Translations under genes and position numbers: made by a program
Source of the DNA: JAXGMV01 sp040768445
GTDB lineage: Bacteria; Chloroflexota; Anaerolineae; Anaerolineales; Anaerolineaceae
Reading direction: 5' to 3'
NCBI GenBank assembly: GCA_040768445.1
Contig: JAXGMV010000001.1
Coordinates: 2,108,001-2,172,000, forward strand
Length of the DNA stretch: 64,000 bases
The notes under the pieces: model-generated
What the model was told of the DNA's origin: nothing
Databases searched by the model: none
What the model saw: the letters and a program-made list of their open reading frames with translations, nothing else
Part shown: positions 42,454-49,284 of the stretch, one piece after another
Layout: the number at the start of each line of letters is the position of its first letter
How positions within the stretch are numbered: position 1 is the stretch's first letter

Positions 42454-43116
42454 ATGAACATAATTGTTGTTGGTTGTGGTCGATTGGGTTCAGAGCTGGC
42501 GCAGGGATTGTCAAAAAGGAATCACAGAGTATCAGTAATTGATAATACCAGCATGTCGTTCAGTGCGTTGAAACCGGATTTTAATGGCAAGCTGGTTGAA
42601 GGTGATGCAATGAACCGCGATGTGCTTCTCAGAGCAGGTATTGAAGAAGCAGATGGTCTGGTGGCGGTAACCACCTCAGACGCATTGAATCTGGTAATTG
42701 GACATATAGCCAAATCGATTTTTAACTTAAAACATGTGATTGTCAGAAATTATGATCCGCTCTGTCGTGAGTTGTTTGATGATTTCAATCTACAGGTTGT
42801 GAGTTCAACAAGCTGGGGAGCCCAGAGGATTGAAGAACTAATTAACTATTCTGATATTCACACGGTCTATTCAGCTGGCAATGGTGAGGTTGAGGTTTAT
42901 GAAATCATTGTTCCTGCAGAGTGGCATATGAAACCACTCAATCTGTTGATACCGCATGATGGATGTATAACCATTGCTTTGACTCGAGCTGGTCGAGCCA
43001 GTATCCCTTCAAATGATGTAATCCTCTATGAAGGTGATATCCTTGATGTCAGTGCAACCTTTGAAGGAATTGATGCATTAAGGAAACGAATCCTTGACCT
43101 CAAGGAGGGAAAATAA
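42454..43116 (+). CDS. TrkA/RCK-type NAD-binding potassium regulatory protein 1
   Basis: A 220-residue cytoplasmic protein: an RCK N-domain with VVGCGRLGSELAQGLSKR and the acidic residue of VIDNTS, GDAMNRDVLLRAGIEEADGLVAVT, and an RCK C-domain near residues 140-215. Such proteins gate Trk/Ktr/KUP-type K+ transporters in response to nucleotides. It starts 21 nt after the permease gene. The two-gene RCK pair suggests a heteromeric regulatory ring. Confidence 0.85.
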   Translation: MNIIVVGCGRLGSELAQGLSKRNHRVSVIDNTSMSFSALKPDFNGKLVEGDAMNRDVLLRAGIEEADGLVAVTTSDALNLVIGHIAKSIFNLKHVIVRNYDPLCRELFDDFNLQVVSSTSWGAQRIEELINYSDIHTVYSAGNGEVEVYEIIVPAEWHMKPLNLLIPHDGCITIALTRAGRASIPSNDVILYEGDILDVSATFEGIDALRKRILDLKEGK

Positions 43117-43117
43117 T

Positions 43118-43795
43118 ATGTTTGTAATCATTATTGGCGGTGGACGTACAGGTTCTGAACTGGCAAAAGAACTGATCAATCATAAACACAAAGTCTACTT
43201 GATTGAAAGCAGAAAAGAAGTATTGAATAGAGTACATCGCGAATTACCGACTGAAGTCATCATTGAAGGAAACATCATTGATACAGACATCCTGGAATCA
43301 GCTGATATTGAGAATGCTGATGTGTTGGCTGCCGTAACCTCTTCAGACGAGCAGAACCTGGTAGTGTGCTATCTGGCTCGAAAGAAGTACAATGTTCCCA
43401 GAATTATTGCGAGGGTTAACAATCCCGGTAATGCCTGGTTATTCAATGAAAAATTTAACATTGATGTAGCAGTCAATCATGCGGATATTCTGACACGTAT
43501 CATCCAGGAAGAGATGTCGCTAGGCGACATGATGACGTTATTAAAGCTGCGCCGTGGGAATTACTCCCTGGTGGAGGAAAAAATTTCTGCTGGCGCGCAG
43601 GCTATTGGCGTAGCGATCAAGGATTTGCAAATTGAAGGCAATTGTGTGATTGCTGCAGTAATACGTCATGGTGAAATCGTAGTGCCGCGCGGAAACACGG
43701 TATTTGAAGTCAATGATGAGGTTTTAGCAGTTGTGGATGCAACAGGTATGACCTGGCTTCAAAAAATACTGACTGGACCAAAACCTGCCAGATAG
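43118..43795 (+). CDS. TrkA/RCK-type NAD-binding potassium regulatory protein 2
   Basis: A 225-residue RCK protein: FVIIIGGGRTGSELAKELINHKHKVYLIES (Rossmann), EGNIIDTDILESADIENADVLAAVTSSDEQNLV, and a C-domain with AIGVAIKDLQIEGNCVIAAVIRHGEIVVPRG. I start it at ATG 43118 rather than at the in-frame Met 43094: AAGGAGG at 43102-43108 sits correctly and the Rossmann strand begins at once. The first RCK gene's stop (43116) is one base upstream. It is the last gene of the K+ unit. Confidence 0.88.
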   Translation: MFVIIIGGGRTGSELAKELINHKHKVYLIESRKEVLNRVHRELPTEVIIEGNIIDTDILESADIENADVLAAVTSSDEQNLVVCYLARKKYNVPRIIARVNNPGNAWLFNEKFNIDVAVNHADILTRIIQEEMSLGDMMTLLKLRRGNYSLVEEKISAGAQAIGVAIKDLQIEGNCVIAAVIRHGEIVVPRGNTVFEVNDEVLAVVDATGMTWLQKILTGPKPAR

Positions 43796-43806
43796 TCAAA
43801 ATCTGT

Positions 43807-43835
43807 TTGACCCGCAAGGTTGATCAGGGTATAAT
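43807..43835 (+). promoter_or_regulatory. Promoter of rpmH
   Basis: TTGACC (43807-43812), a 17-bp spacer and a perfect TATAAT (43830-43835), preceded by GGG. It lies 51 nt before the L34 start and is the best promoter in the window. Confidence 0.8.
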
Positions 43836-43844
43836 AGCCAATTG

Positions 43845-43860
43845 CGCTTCTTACGAAGCG
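43845..43860 (+). promoter_or_regulatory. Small hairpin in the rpmH leader
   Basis: CGCTTC-TTAC-GAAGCG forms a perfect 6-bp stem with a 4-nt loop in the 5' leader of rpmH, just upstream of the ribosome-binding site GAGAGGAAAG. It could stabilise the message or modulate translation; no direct sign of either. Confidence 0.4.
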
Positions 43861-43885
43861 ATATTAATAATTGAGAGGAAAGAGA

Positions 43886-44056
43886 ATGGTAAAAAGGACT
43901 TACCAACCGAAGAAACGAAGACGCGTACGAGTTCACGGTTTTAGAGCGCGCATGTCAACTTCAGATGGTCAAAAGGTACTAAAGCGACGACGTTTGCGCG
44001 GACGCCATCAGCTGACAGTCAAAGCCAATAACCATGTGAAAAAAGCCAAATGGTAG
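43886..44056 (+). CDS. rpmH: Ribosomal protein L34 (bL34)
   Basis: A 56-residue, highly basic protein: MVKRTYQPKKRRR, then HGFRARMSTSDGQKVLKRRRLRGRHQLTV. The C-terminal tail NHVKKAKW is a little longer than usual for L34. The start is ATG 43886, the family N-terminus, with GAGGAAAG upstream, not an in-frame Met five codons before it. It is followed by rnpA as in most bacteria. dnaA and an origin, often next to rpmH, are not here. Confidence 0.96.
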   Translation: MVKRTYQPKKRRRVRVHGFRARMSTSDGQKVLKRRRLRGRHQLTVKANNHVKKAKW

Positions 44057-44113
44057 AACTGATAACAGCGCCAAGACTAGGATGATGACAATGGGCGCTG
44101 CAGTAATTCCGGG

Positions 44114-44119
44114 TATAAT
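44114..44119 (+). promoter_or_regulatory. -10 element upstream of rnpA
   Basis: TATAAT preceded by GGG, 33 nt before the rnpA GTG. There is no convincing -35 at 16-18 bp, so it may be a secondary promoter inside the rpmH-rnpA unit. Confidence 0.4.
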
Positions 44120-44151
44120 TTCAAATGTTATTTTTCATCAAAGGGTGACAG

Positions 44152-44505
44152 GTGAAAAGGATCGTTCGCCTGTCACGTACCTCTGATATTAAAAAGGTTC
44201 AACGTCAAGGGCGTTCATTAGCTGGCACATGTGCGGTCTTATTGGTTTTGGAGAATTTCGAAAACCAGACACGTCTTGGGGTGATTGCCAGTACTGCGGT
44301 AGGAAATGCTGTAAAGAGAAACAAAGCTCGCAGACGAATAAAAGCATGCCTGATGCAATTCCAGCCGCTCCTAACTGTTGGCGTTGATATTTTGATAATT
44401 GCCCGCCGTTCAATTAATTGTACTGAATATCAAGAATTGAAGAATGAAATTGAACGTTTATTACATCAAGCAGGCATATTGGGAATAAATGGAAACGACT
44501 TGTAA
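44152..44505 (+). CDS. rnpA: Ribonuclease P protein component
   Basis: A 117-residue basic protein, the protein subunit of RNase P. The hallmark VGNAVKRNKARRRIK (RNR motif) and GVIASTAVGNAV are present, with a family-like ending (ELKNEIERLLHQAG). GTG start at 44152, with AAAGGGTGA about 8 nt upstream. It overlaps the yidD start by 17 nt. Confidence 0.93.
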   Translation: MKRIVRLSRTSDIKKVQRQGRSLAGTCAVLLVLENFENQTRLGVIASTAVGNAVKRNKARRRIKACLMQFQPLLTVGVDILIIARRSINCTEYQELKNEIERLLHQAGILGINGNDL

Positions 44506-44776
44506 TTCTGAATACAGCCATGAAGCCAGGCTTAGAGATTTACCCCTGACATTGTGGACATTGCCCAGATTGGGTCTCCTTTCTTTAATCAGGCTGTACC
44601 AGATGTTTATTTCACCTGCTCTACCAAGTAACACCTGCCGTTTTTACCCATCCTGTTCACATTATGGTTACCAGGCGATCTATAAATATGGTGTAATTCG
44701 TGGCAGTATCAAAGCAATTTGGCGAGTATTACGTTGTAACCCCTTCAATCCTGGTGGATATGACCCTGTTAAGTGA
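44489..44776 (+). CDS. yidD: Membrane protein insertion efficiency factor YidD
   Basis: 95 residues with the YidD core LLSLIRLYQMFISPALPSNTCRFYPSCSHYGYQAI and the ending LRCNPFNPGGYDPVK. An amphipathic N-terminal helix precedes the Cys-rich core. The N-terminus is about 25 residues longer than the usual form. The start ATG overlaps rnpA by 17 nt. YidD assists YidC-mediated insertion, which fits yidC downstream. Confidence 0.9.
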   Translation: METTCNSEYSHEARLRDLPLTLWTLPRLGLLSLIRLYQMFISPALPSNTCRFYPSCSHYGYQAIYKYGVIRGSIKAIWRVLRCNPFNPGGYDPVK

Positions 44777-44808
44777 AACTACCAGCATAAGTTAGGAAAA
44801 TTTTCGGG

Positions 44809-44814
44809 TATAAA
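44809..44814 (+). promoter_or_regulatory. -10 element immediately upstream of the beta-propeller gene
   Basis: TATAAA preceded by GGG, ending 6 nt before the ATG at 44821. There is no clear -35. If used, transcription would start on or next to the start codon, in line with the missing ribosome-binding site. Confidence 0.4.
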
Positions 44815-44820
44815 TCAAAC

Positions 44821-45882
44821 ATGAGACAACATCTAGGTAAAGTAATCATTATTTTTGTGGCAGCCGCTGTGATATTGTCCGGCTGCTCTTCCAGCGCTAT
44901 GGGTGCCACCAGCTGGCCAGGGTTATCCTCTGAGGAGGGTATCGCTTATCTTGCATCGGCCAGTGGAGTTTATGCCGTTGATGCACAATCTGGACTCTTA
45001 AAATGGCGCTATCCAGACAAGGCGAATGCTCGAATTCAATTTTTTGCTGAGCCAGCGGTAATGGATGGCCTGGTAATTGTTGGTGATTTTACCCACACAC
45101 TTTATGCATTAAATAAAGATACCGGTCTGGAAGCATGGAAATTTGAAGCCGCTAAAGGGCGGTGGATTGGGTCACCATTATTCTCTGGCGATACGCTTTA
45201 TGCACCCAATGCTGACCGTTCTTTGTATGCGTTAGACAATCAAGGCAAACTAAAGTGGACATTCAAGACTGATGAGCCAATTTGGTCTCAACCAGCATCC
45301 AGCAACGGCACCATCTTCCAACCGTCAATGGATCACTATTTGTATGCAATTGAAGCTGCCAGTGGAAAGCAAATTTGGGCTACTGATTGTGGTGGCGCCA
45401 TTAATTCCTCGCCTTCTTATCACGCTGACGGGAAAATCATCATCGGAACCCTCGCAGGCGAACTGCTGGCTTTAGATGAAGCAAATGGTACTATCGCCTG
45501 GCGTACCGTCTTGAAAGGCGGCGTGTGGTCAAAACCGGTTATAAAAGAAAATACAGCCTATGTTGGTGATTACAGCGGTACAATCCATGCTGTTGAGATC
45601 ACAACTGGCGAGATCCTTTGGCAAGTTGACACAGGCGGTATTATTACCGGATCTGGCGCACTCACCCCAGATGGACTGATTTTTAATGATGAAGATGGAA
45701 AAGTGGTAATGGTCAATTTTGATGGTGTGCCCCAGTGGGAAGATAAATTGGAAGCCAAATTATACGGCACACCCAATTACACCGGAGATGTAATCATCGT
45801 TCCTTTGAGCCAATCTAAGGAATTGCTGGTTGCTTATAACTTATCAGGGGTCAAAAAGTGGACCTTCAGTCTACCTGAGTAA
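44821..45882 (+). CDS. PQQ-like beta-propeller lipoprotein
   Basis: 353 residues. The lipoprotein signal ends VILSGC (Cys22), followed by a repeat region of seven or so blades with the Trp-containing PQQ-repeat pattern: GVYAVDAQSGLLKWRY, TLYALNKDTGLEAWKFE, SLYALDNQGKLKWTF, YLYAIEAASGKQIWAT, ELLALDEANGTIAWRT, TIHAVEITTGEILWQVD. The fold matches BamB, but this looks like a monoderm, so it is not a BAM subunit. It may be a surface chaperone or binding protein. It sits between yidD and yidC, which are otherwise neighbours in most bacteria. No ribosome-binding site precedes the ATG. Confidence 0.82.
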   Translation: MRQHLGKVIIIFVAAAVILSGCSSSAMGATSWPGLSSEEGIAYLASASGVYAVDAQSGLLKWRYPDKANARIQFFAEPAVMDGLVIVGDFTHTLYALNKDTGLEAWKFEAAKGRWIGSPLFSGDTLYAPNADRSLYALDNQGKLKWTFKTDEPIWSQPASSNGTIFQPSMDHYLYAIEAASGKQIWATDCGGAINSSPSYHADGKIIIGTLAGELLALDEANGTIAWRTVLKGGVWSKPVIKENTAYVGDYSGTIHAVEITTGEILWQVDTGGIITGSGALTPDGLIFNDEDGKVVMVNFDGVPQWEDKLEAKLYGTPNYTGDVIIVPLSQSKELLVAYNLSGVKKWTFSLPE

Positions 45883-45896
45883 AGGCAGGAAATTTC

Positions 45897-46688
45897 ATGT
45901 GGGATGCTCTGATTATTTCACCGTTTATTAATGTTTTATTGCTGATCTATACGTGGGTTGGTGGTAATTTTGGTGTGGCGATTATCTTATTCACCATACT
46001 AATCCGTTTAGTAACTTACCCATTGAACGCTTCTCAAATTAAAGCGTCTCAGGGGATGCAAAAACTGCAAACTGACAAGCGATATGTAGAGATGCAGGAG
46101 AAGTATAAGAATGACAAGGAAAAGTTCGCCCAGGAGCAGATGAAGCTCTACAAAGAACTGGGAATCAATCCATTGTCATCCTGTCTTCCAACGCTTGTTC
46201 AATTTCCGATCATCATCGGTCTGTACCAGGCAATTATCCGGACGCTTGCTAACTCCCCGATCGAACTGCTCAGCCTTGTGCGCCACATCAACGCAGATTG
46301 GTTGAATGTTGCATCGCTTTTACCCCTGAACAGTACTTTCCTATGGATGGATCTTGGTCAGCCTGAAAGATTGTACCTGCCATTTCTTAACGTTGGCATA
46401 CCTGTCCTGGCGATATTTGTCGTTGTCACGACCTATCTGCAGTCAAAACTCATGCAAACGCCATCCGCCAACCCTAAAGACCAGTCAGCAATGATGGGCA
46501 ACATGATGACCATTTATATGCCATTTCTGATGGGCTATCTCGCCTTTACCTTTGCCTCGGGTCTTTCATTGTATTTTGTGGTGAGTAATGTTGTAAGTAT
46601 TGTGCAGTATGCGATTATGGGTAAATTGAATTGGAAAAATCTGCTGCCTGGGAAAAAAGCTGAAACGAAGGTTATAAAAAAGAAATAA
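45897..46688 (+). CDS. yidC: Membrane protein insertase YidC/OxaI
   Basis: A 263-residue short-form insertase. A first helix near the N-terminus leads to the core: VAIILFTILIRLVTYPLNASQIKASQGMQKLQ with the conserved hydrophilic-groove Arg, NPLSSCLPTLVQFPIIIGLYQAI, and the final helices with FLMGYLAFTFASGLSLYFVVSNVVSIVQYAIM. There is no large periplasmic domain, as in Gram-positive types. The C-terminus is Lys-rich. GTAAAGGCAGGAAATTTC precedes ATG 45897. jag follows after 29 nt. Confidence 0.93.
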   Translation: MWDALIISPFINVLLLIYTWVGGNFGVAIILFTILIRLVTYPLNASQIKASQGMQKLQTDKRYVEMQEKYKNDKEKFAQEQMKLYKELGINPLSSCLPTLVQFPIIIGLYQAIIRTLANSPIELLSLVRHINADWLNVASLLPLNSTFLWMDLGQPERLYLPFLNVGIPVLAIFVVVTTYLQSKLMQTPSANPKDQSAMMGNMMTIYMPFLMGYLAFTFASGLSLYFVVSNVVSIVQYAIMGKLNWKNLLPGKKAETKVIKKK

Positions 46689-46717
46689 ATCTTCAATAAT
46701 TAAATAAGGAAACAATA

Positions 46718-47479
46718 ATGACAGAAAAAACAACACTGGAAGTTATTGCACCGACGATCGAAGAAGCACTTGATAATGGATTGCAGCAGCTTGGTTTGAG
46801 TGAAGATGCTGTTGAAATGGAAATTCTGGACCATGGCAATAAGGGGCTGTTTGGGCTAGGCACAAGACAGGCAAGAATTCGGCTGACAGTGAAAGATGCT
46901 TCTGACGAATTTTTACAAGAGGTTGAGTCGATGGAATCAATGGATCTTGATGAGGTCCAGCCAGCACCTGCAAAGGTTGTTGATAAAACCGAAATGAATT
47001 CCGATGAAGAGTTAGCCATTGAAGTGACTGAACATGTGGTGGCCGATCTACTTGAGAAGATGGGCGTAAAGGCCGACATTACCTCTGAACTGCGGGTTAT
47101 TGATGAAGCAAACGAACACCCACTTATTGCAATAGAAATTCAGGGGAAAGATCTATCGATATTGATTGGCAAACGCTCAGAATCATTGAATGCACTGCAA
47201 TATATCACCAGCCTGATTGTTGGAAAAGAACTGGGACATTGGGTGCCAATCAGTATTGATGTGCAGGGTTATCGCCAGAGGCGTGAAAGACAACTGCGCC
47301 AATTAGCTCATCGCATGGCTGACCAGGCAGTATCTACCGGGCGACGACAAATGCTGGAGCCTATGCCAGCAAATGAGCGGCGTTTGATCCATCTGGAATT
47401 GCGAGATCATGCGCACGTTATTACTGAGAGTACCGGCGAAGAACCCAATCGCAAGGTTGTGATTCTGCTCAAAGAGTGA
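46718..47479 (+). CDS. jag: RNA-binding protein Jag/KhpB (SpoIIIJ-associated)
   Basis: 253 residues. A Jag-N domain (TLEVIAPTIEEALDNGLQQLGL, GNKGLFGLGTRQARIRL) is followed by an acidic linker (about residues 70-100), a KH domain (IEIQGKDLSILIGKRSESLNALQYITSLIV) and an R3H domain (MPANERRLIHLELRDHAHVITES). KhpB pairs with KhpA to bind RNA and affects cell division and envelope growth. It follows yidC as usual and ends at an intrinsic terminator. Confidence 0.92.
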   Translation: MTEKTTLEVIAPTIEEALDNGLQQLGLSEDAVEMEILDHGNKGLFGLGTRQARIRLTVKDASDEFLQEVESMESMDLDEVQPAPAKVVDKTEMNSDEELAIEVTEHVVADLLEKMGVKADITSELRVIDEANEHPLIAIEIQGKDLSILIGKRSESLNALQYITSLIVGKELGHWVPISIDVQGYRQRRERQLRQLAHRMADQAVSTGRRQMLEPMPANERRLIHLELRDHAHVITESTGEEPNRKVVILLKE

Positions 47480-47503
47480 TTTTTTCTCTAAATTTTGGCT
47501 ATC

Positions 47504-47538
47504 ATCGTTCTGTATTTTTTTACAGAACGATTGTTTTT
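47504..47538 (+). terminator. Intrinsic terminator after jag
   Basis: ATCGTTCTGTA and TACAGAACGAT (11-bp perfect stem) enclose a loop of six T, followed by TGTTTTT. Confidence 0.8.
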
Positions 47539-47573
47539 AAGTTATGATTGACTTTGAAAGGATAGGTGCCGTC

Positions 47574-48878
47574 ATGAAAGCGGTTGATTTGATTGCCAAA
47601 AAGCGAGATAAGCAGCAATTAACCAAGGCAGAGATTGATTATTTTGTCGCGGGTTTTACTTCTGGCGAAATACCTGATTACCAGGTTTCCGCCTGGGCGA
47701 TGGCCGTGCTGTTAAATGGCATGTCAGATGACGAAACTGTACATCTTACCCAGGCGATGGTTGAATCAGGTGAAAAGCTTGATCTGCATGATATTGTGCG
47801 CATAGCAGTTGATAAGCATTCAACTGGCGGCGTTGGTGATAAAACGACTTTTGTTGTGACACCCATCACTGCTGCATGTGGGCAACCAGTTGCGAAAATG
47901 TCAGGACGCGGGCTTGGTTTTAGCGGTGGAACACTTGATAAATTTGACGCAATTCCTGGCTTCCGCTCTGATTTATCTGTTGATGAATTTAAAAGTCAGC
48001 TGCGTGAAACCGGGATAGTGGTCACAGGTCAAAATGTGGATCTGGCACCTGCAGATGGTAAATTGTATGCCATCCGAGATGTTACCGGTACGGTACCTTC
48101 AATTCCACTAATCGCATCATCTGTTATGAGCAAGAAGCTTGCTTCTGGGGCAGACGTGATTGTTCTGGATGTGAAAGTTGGGAAAGGTGCATTCATGAGT
48201 ACACTTGAGGATGCACAAGAACTTGCCCGACTGATGGTGAAAATCGGCTCAGAAAATGGTCGGAAGGTGACTGCGCTGTTATCTAATATGGATCAGCCCC
48301 TGGGATACGCAGTAGGAAACGCCCTTGAACTAAGAGAAGCACTTGACACGCTGCGAGGAAACGGACCAGTTGATTTTACACAGCACTGCCTGGAGGTTGC
48401 CAGCTATATGTTGTTCATGGCTGGTCACGGATCGACCAAAGAAGAAGCGTATGCTTCGGCAGAAAAGAGTCTTCTGAATGGATCGGCACTGCGGAAGTTT
48501 AAACAGATGGTAACTGCCCAGGGAGGTGATGGTGATTATATTGACCACCCTGAAAGACTGCCTGGAGCAAAAGTAATCGAAACCGTCCCATCCCCTGAAT
48601 CCGGCTATCTGCGTGAAATCAACGCCAGGATCGTTGGTGAGTCTTCTGTCAATTTGGGCGCTGGGCGGGCGAAAAAAGATGACGCCATTGACCTTTCTGT
48701 TGGATTGATTATTCCTCACAAAGTGGGCGATTACCTGACAAAAGGTGAGCTGTTGTTCACAATCCATGCATCCAGTCATGAAAAGCTGGAGGACGTGAAA
48801 AAACAGGCTTTGCGGGCTTTTGAATTTTCCCATGTAAAGGTTGATCCTGTGCCATTATTTTTTGGAGTTGTTAGTTAA
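47574..48878 (+). CDS. pdp: Pyrimidine-nucleoside phosphorylase
   Basis: A 434-residue enzyme of the thymidine/pyrimidine phosphorylase (NP-II) family, cleaving uridine, thymidine and deoxyuridine. Motifs: AVDLIAKKRDKQQLTKAEID, DKHSTGGVGDKTTFVVTPI (phosphate loop), KMSGRGLGFSGGTLDKFDAIPGF (family signature), LDVKVGKGAFM. The C-terminal domain contains LREINARIVGES and VGLIIPHKVGDYL. I take ATG 47574 as the start, ten codons after an in-frame ATG at 47544, because family proteins begin 'M.AVDxIxKKR' and AAAGGATAGG lies upstream. The length then matches the family (about 433). A third, structurally unrelated pyrimidine nucleoside phosphorylase in this window. Confidence 0.95.
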   Translation: MKAVDLIAKKRDKQQLTKAEIDYFVAGFTSGEIPDYQVSAWAMAVLLNGMSDDETVHLTQAMVESGEKLDLHDIVRIAVDKHSTGGVGDKTTFVVTPITAACGQPVAKMSGRGLGFSGGTLDKFDAIPGFRSDLSVDEFKSQLRETGIVVTGQNVDLAPADGKLYAIRDVTGTVPSIPLIASSVMSKKLASGADVIVLDVKVGKGAFMSTLEDAQELARLMVKIGSENGRKVTALLSNMDQPLGYAVGNALELREALDTLRGNGPVDFTQHCLEVASYMLFMAGHGSTKEEAYASAEKSLLNGSALRKFKQMVTAQGGDGDYIDHPERLPGAKVIETVPSPESGYLREINARIVGESSVNLGAGRAKKDDAIDLSVGLIIPHKVGDYLTKGELLFTIHASSHEKLEDVKKQALRAFEFSHVKVDPVPLFFGVVS

Positions 48879-48928
48879 GCCTATATAACAAGTGCCACAT
48901 TAAGCAGTTAGATGATGGTTATTTATCA

Positions 48929-48957
48929 TTGCAATAAGCATGTCTTTGTGGCATAAT
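48929..48957 (+). promoter_or_regulatory. Promoter of the ileS T-box leader
   Basis: TTGCAA (48929-48934), a 17-bp spacer and CATAAT (48952-48957) with an extended -10 TG (TGG). It lies 15-20 nt before the first conserved T-box bases. Confidence 0.6.
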
Positions 48958-48971
48958 TTGGTTTGTTTAAA

Positions 48972-49236
48972 AAACGATGATGGAAACGAGTAAACTGGTT
49001 AGCCCTGCCAGCGAATCCGGAAAAAATGGTGAGAGCCGGATCAGGTATTACAGTTGAAAATCCTTCCGTAGTTGCAATCTGAACGCTGATTGACAGTCAG
49101 TAGGTACGCCGGATTAATCACCCGTTACAATGATTCAGGCTTATCAATGATGCGCCTGGCTGAGACCGGCAGAGATGCCTGGAGCAGGGTGGTACCGCGG
49201 AGATACACTTCGTCCCTGGATGGGGTCGAAGTTTTT
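48972..49236 (+). ncRNA. T-box riboswitch controlling ileS
   Basis: This leader fills the only gene-free stretch over 300 bases (48879-49284). Stem I carries the AGTA element in GAAACGAGTAAAC and an apical GGTGAGAGCC. A GAA-AATC segment at 49057-49062 offers ATC (49060-49062), an isoleucine codon, as the specifier. The T-box sequence AGGGTGGTACCGCGG (49186-49200) includes TGGT, which pairs with the ACCA end of uncharged tRNA-Ile. An intrinsic terminator follows. Uncharged tRNA-Ile should stabilise the antiterminator and allow ileS transcription. The T-box bulge is unmistakable; the specifier assignment is less certain. Confidence 0.93.
49207..49236 (+). terminator. T-box regulated terminator
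   Basis: ACTTCG-T-CCC pairs with GGG-(GT)-CGAAGT in a stem of about nine pairs with one mismatch, followed by TTTTT. Its 5' side lies next to the T-box sequence, so terminator and antiterminator should be mutually exclusive. Confidence 0.8.
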
Positions 49237-49284
49237 GCTTTAAATAACAGGTACCCGGATGATATTTTATTTTGAGGAGTCTTA

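Noticed and set aside
43796..43885. Replication origin near rpmH
   Set aside because: No dnaA, no DnaA-box cluster and no AT-rich unwinding element; the space is filled by the rpmH promoter and leader.
44821..45882. BamB outer-membrane assembly subunit
   Set aside because: The propeller fold matches, but no other BAM or LPS gene is present and the rest of the window suggests a monoderm.
49090..49275. 61-residue open frame upstream of ileS
   Set aside because: It lies across the T-box antiterminator and terminator, whose bases explain the sequence. No ribosome-binding site and no protein-like composition.
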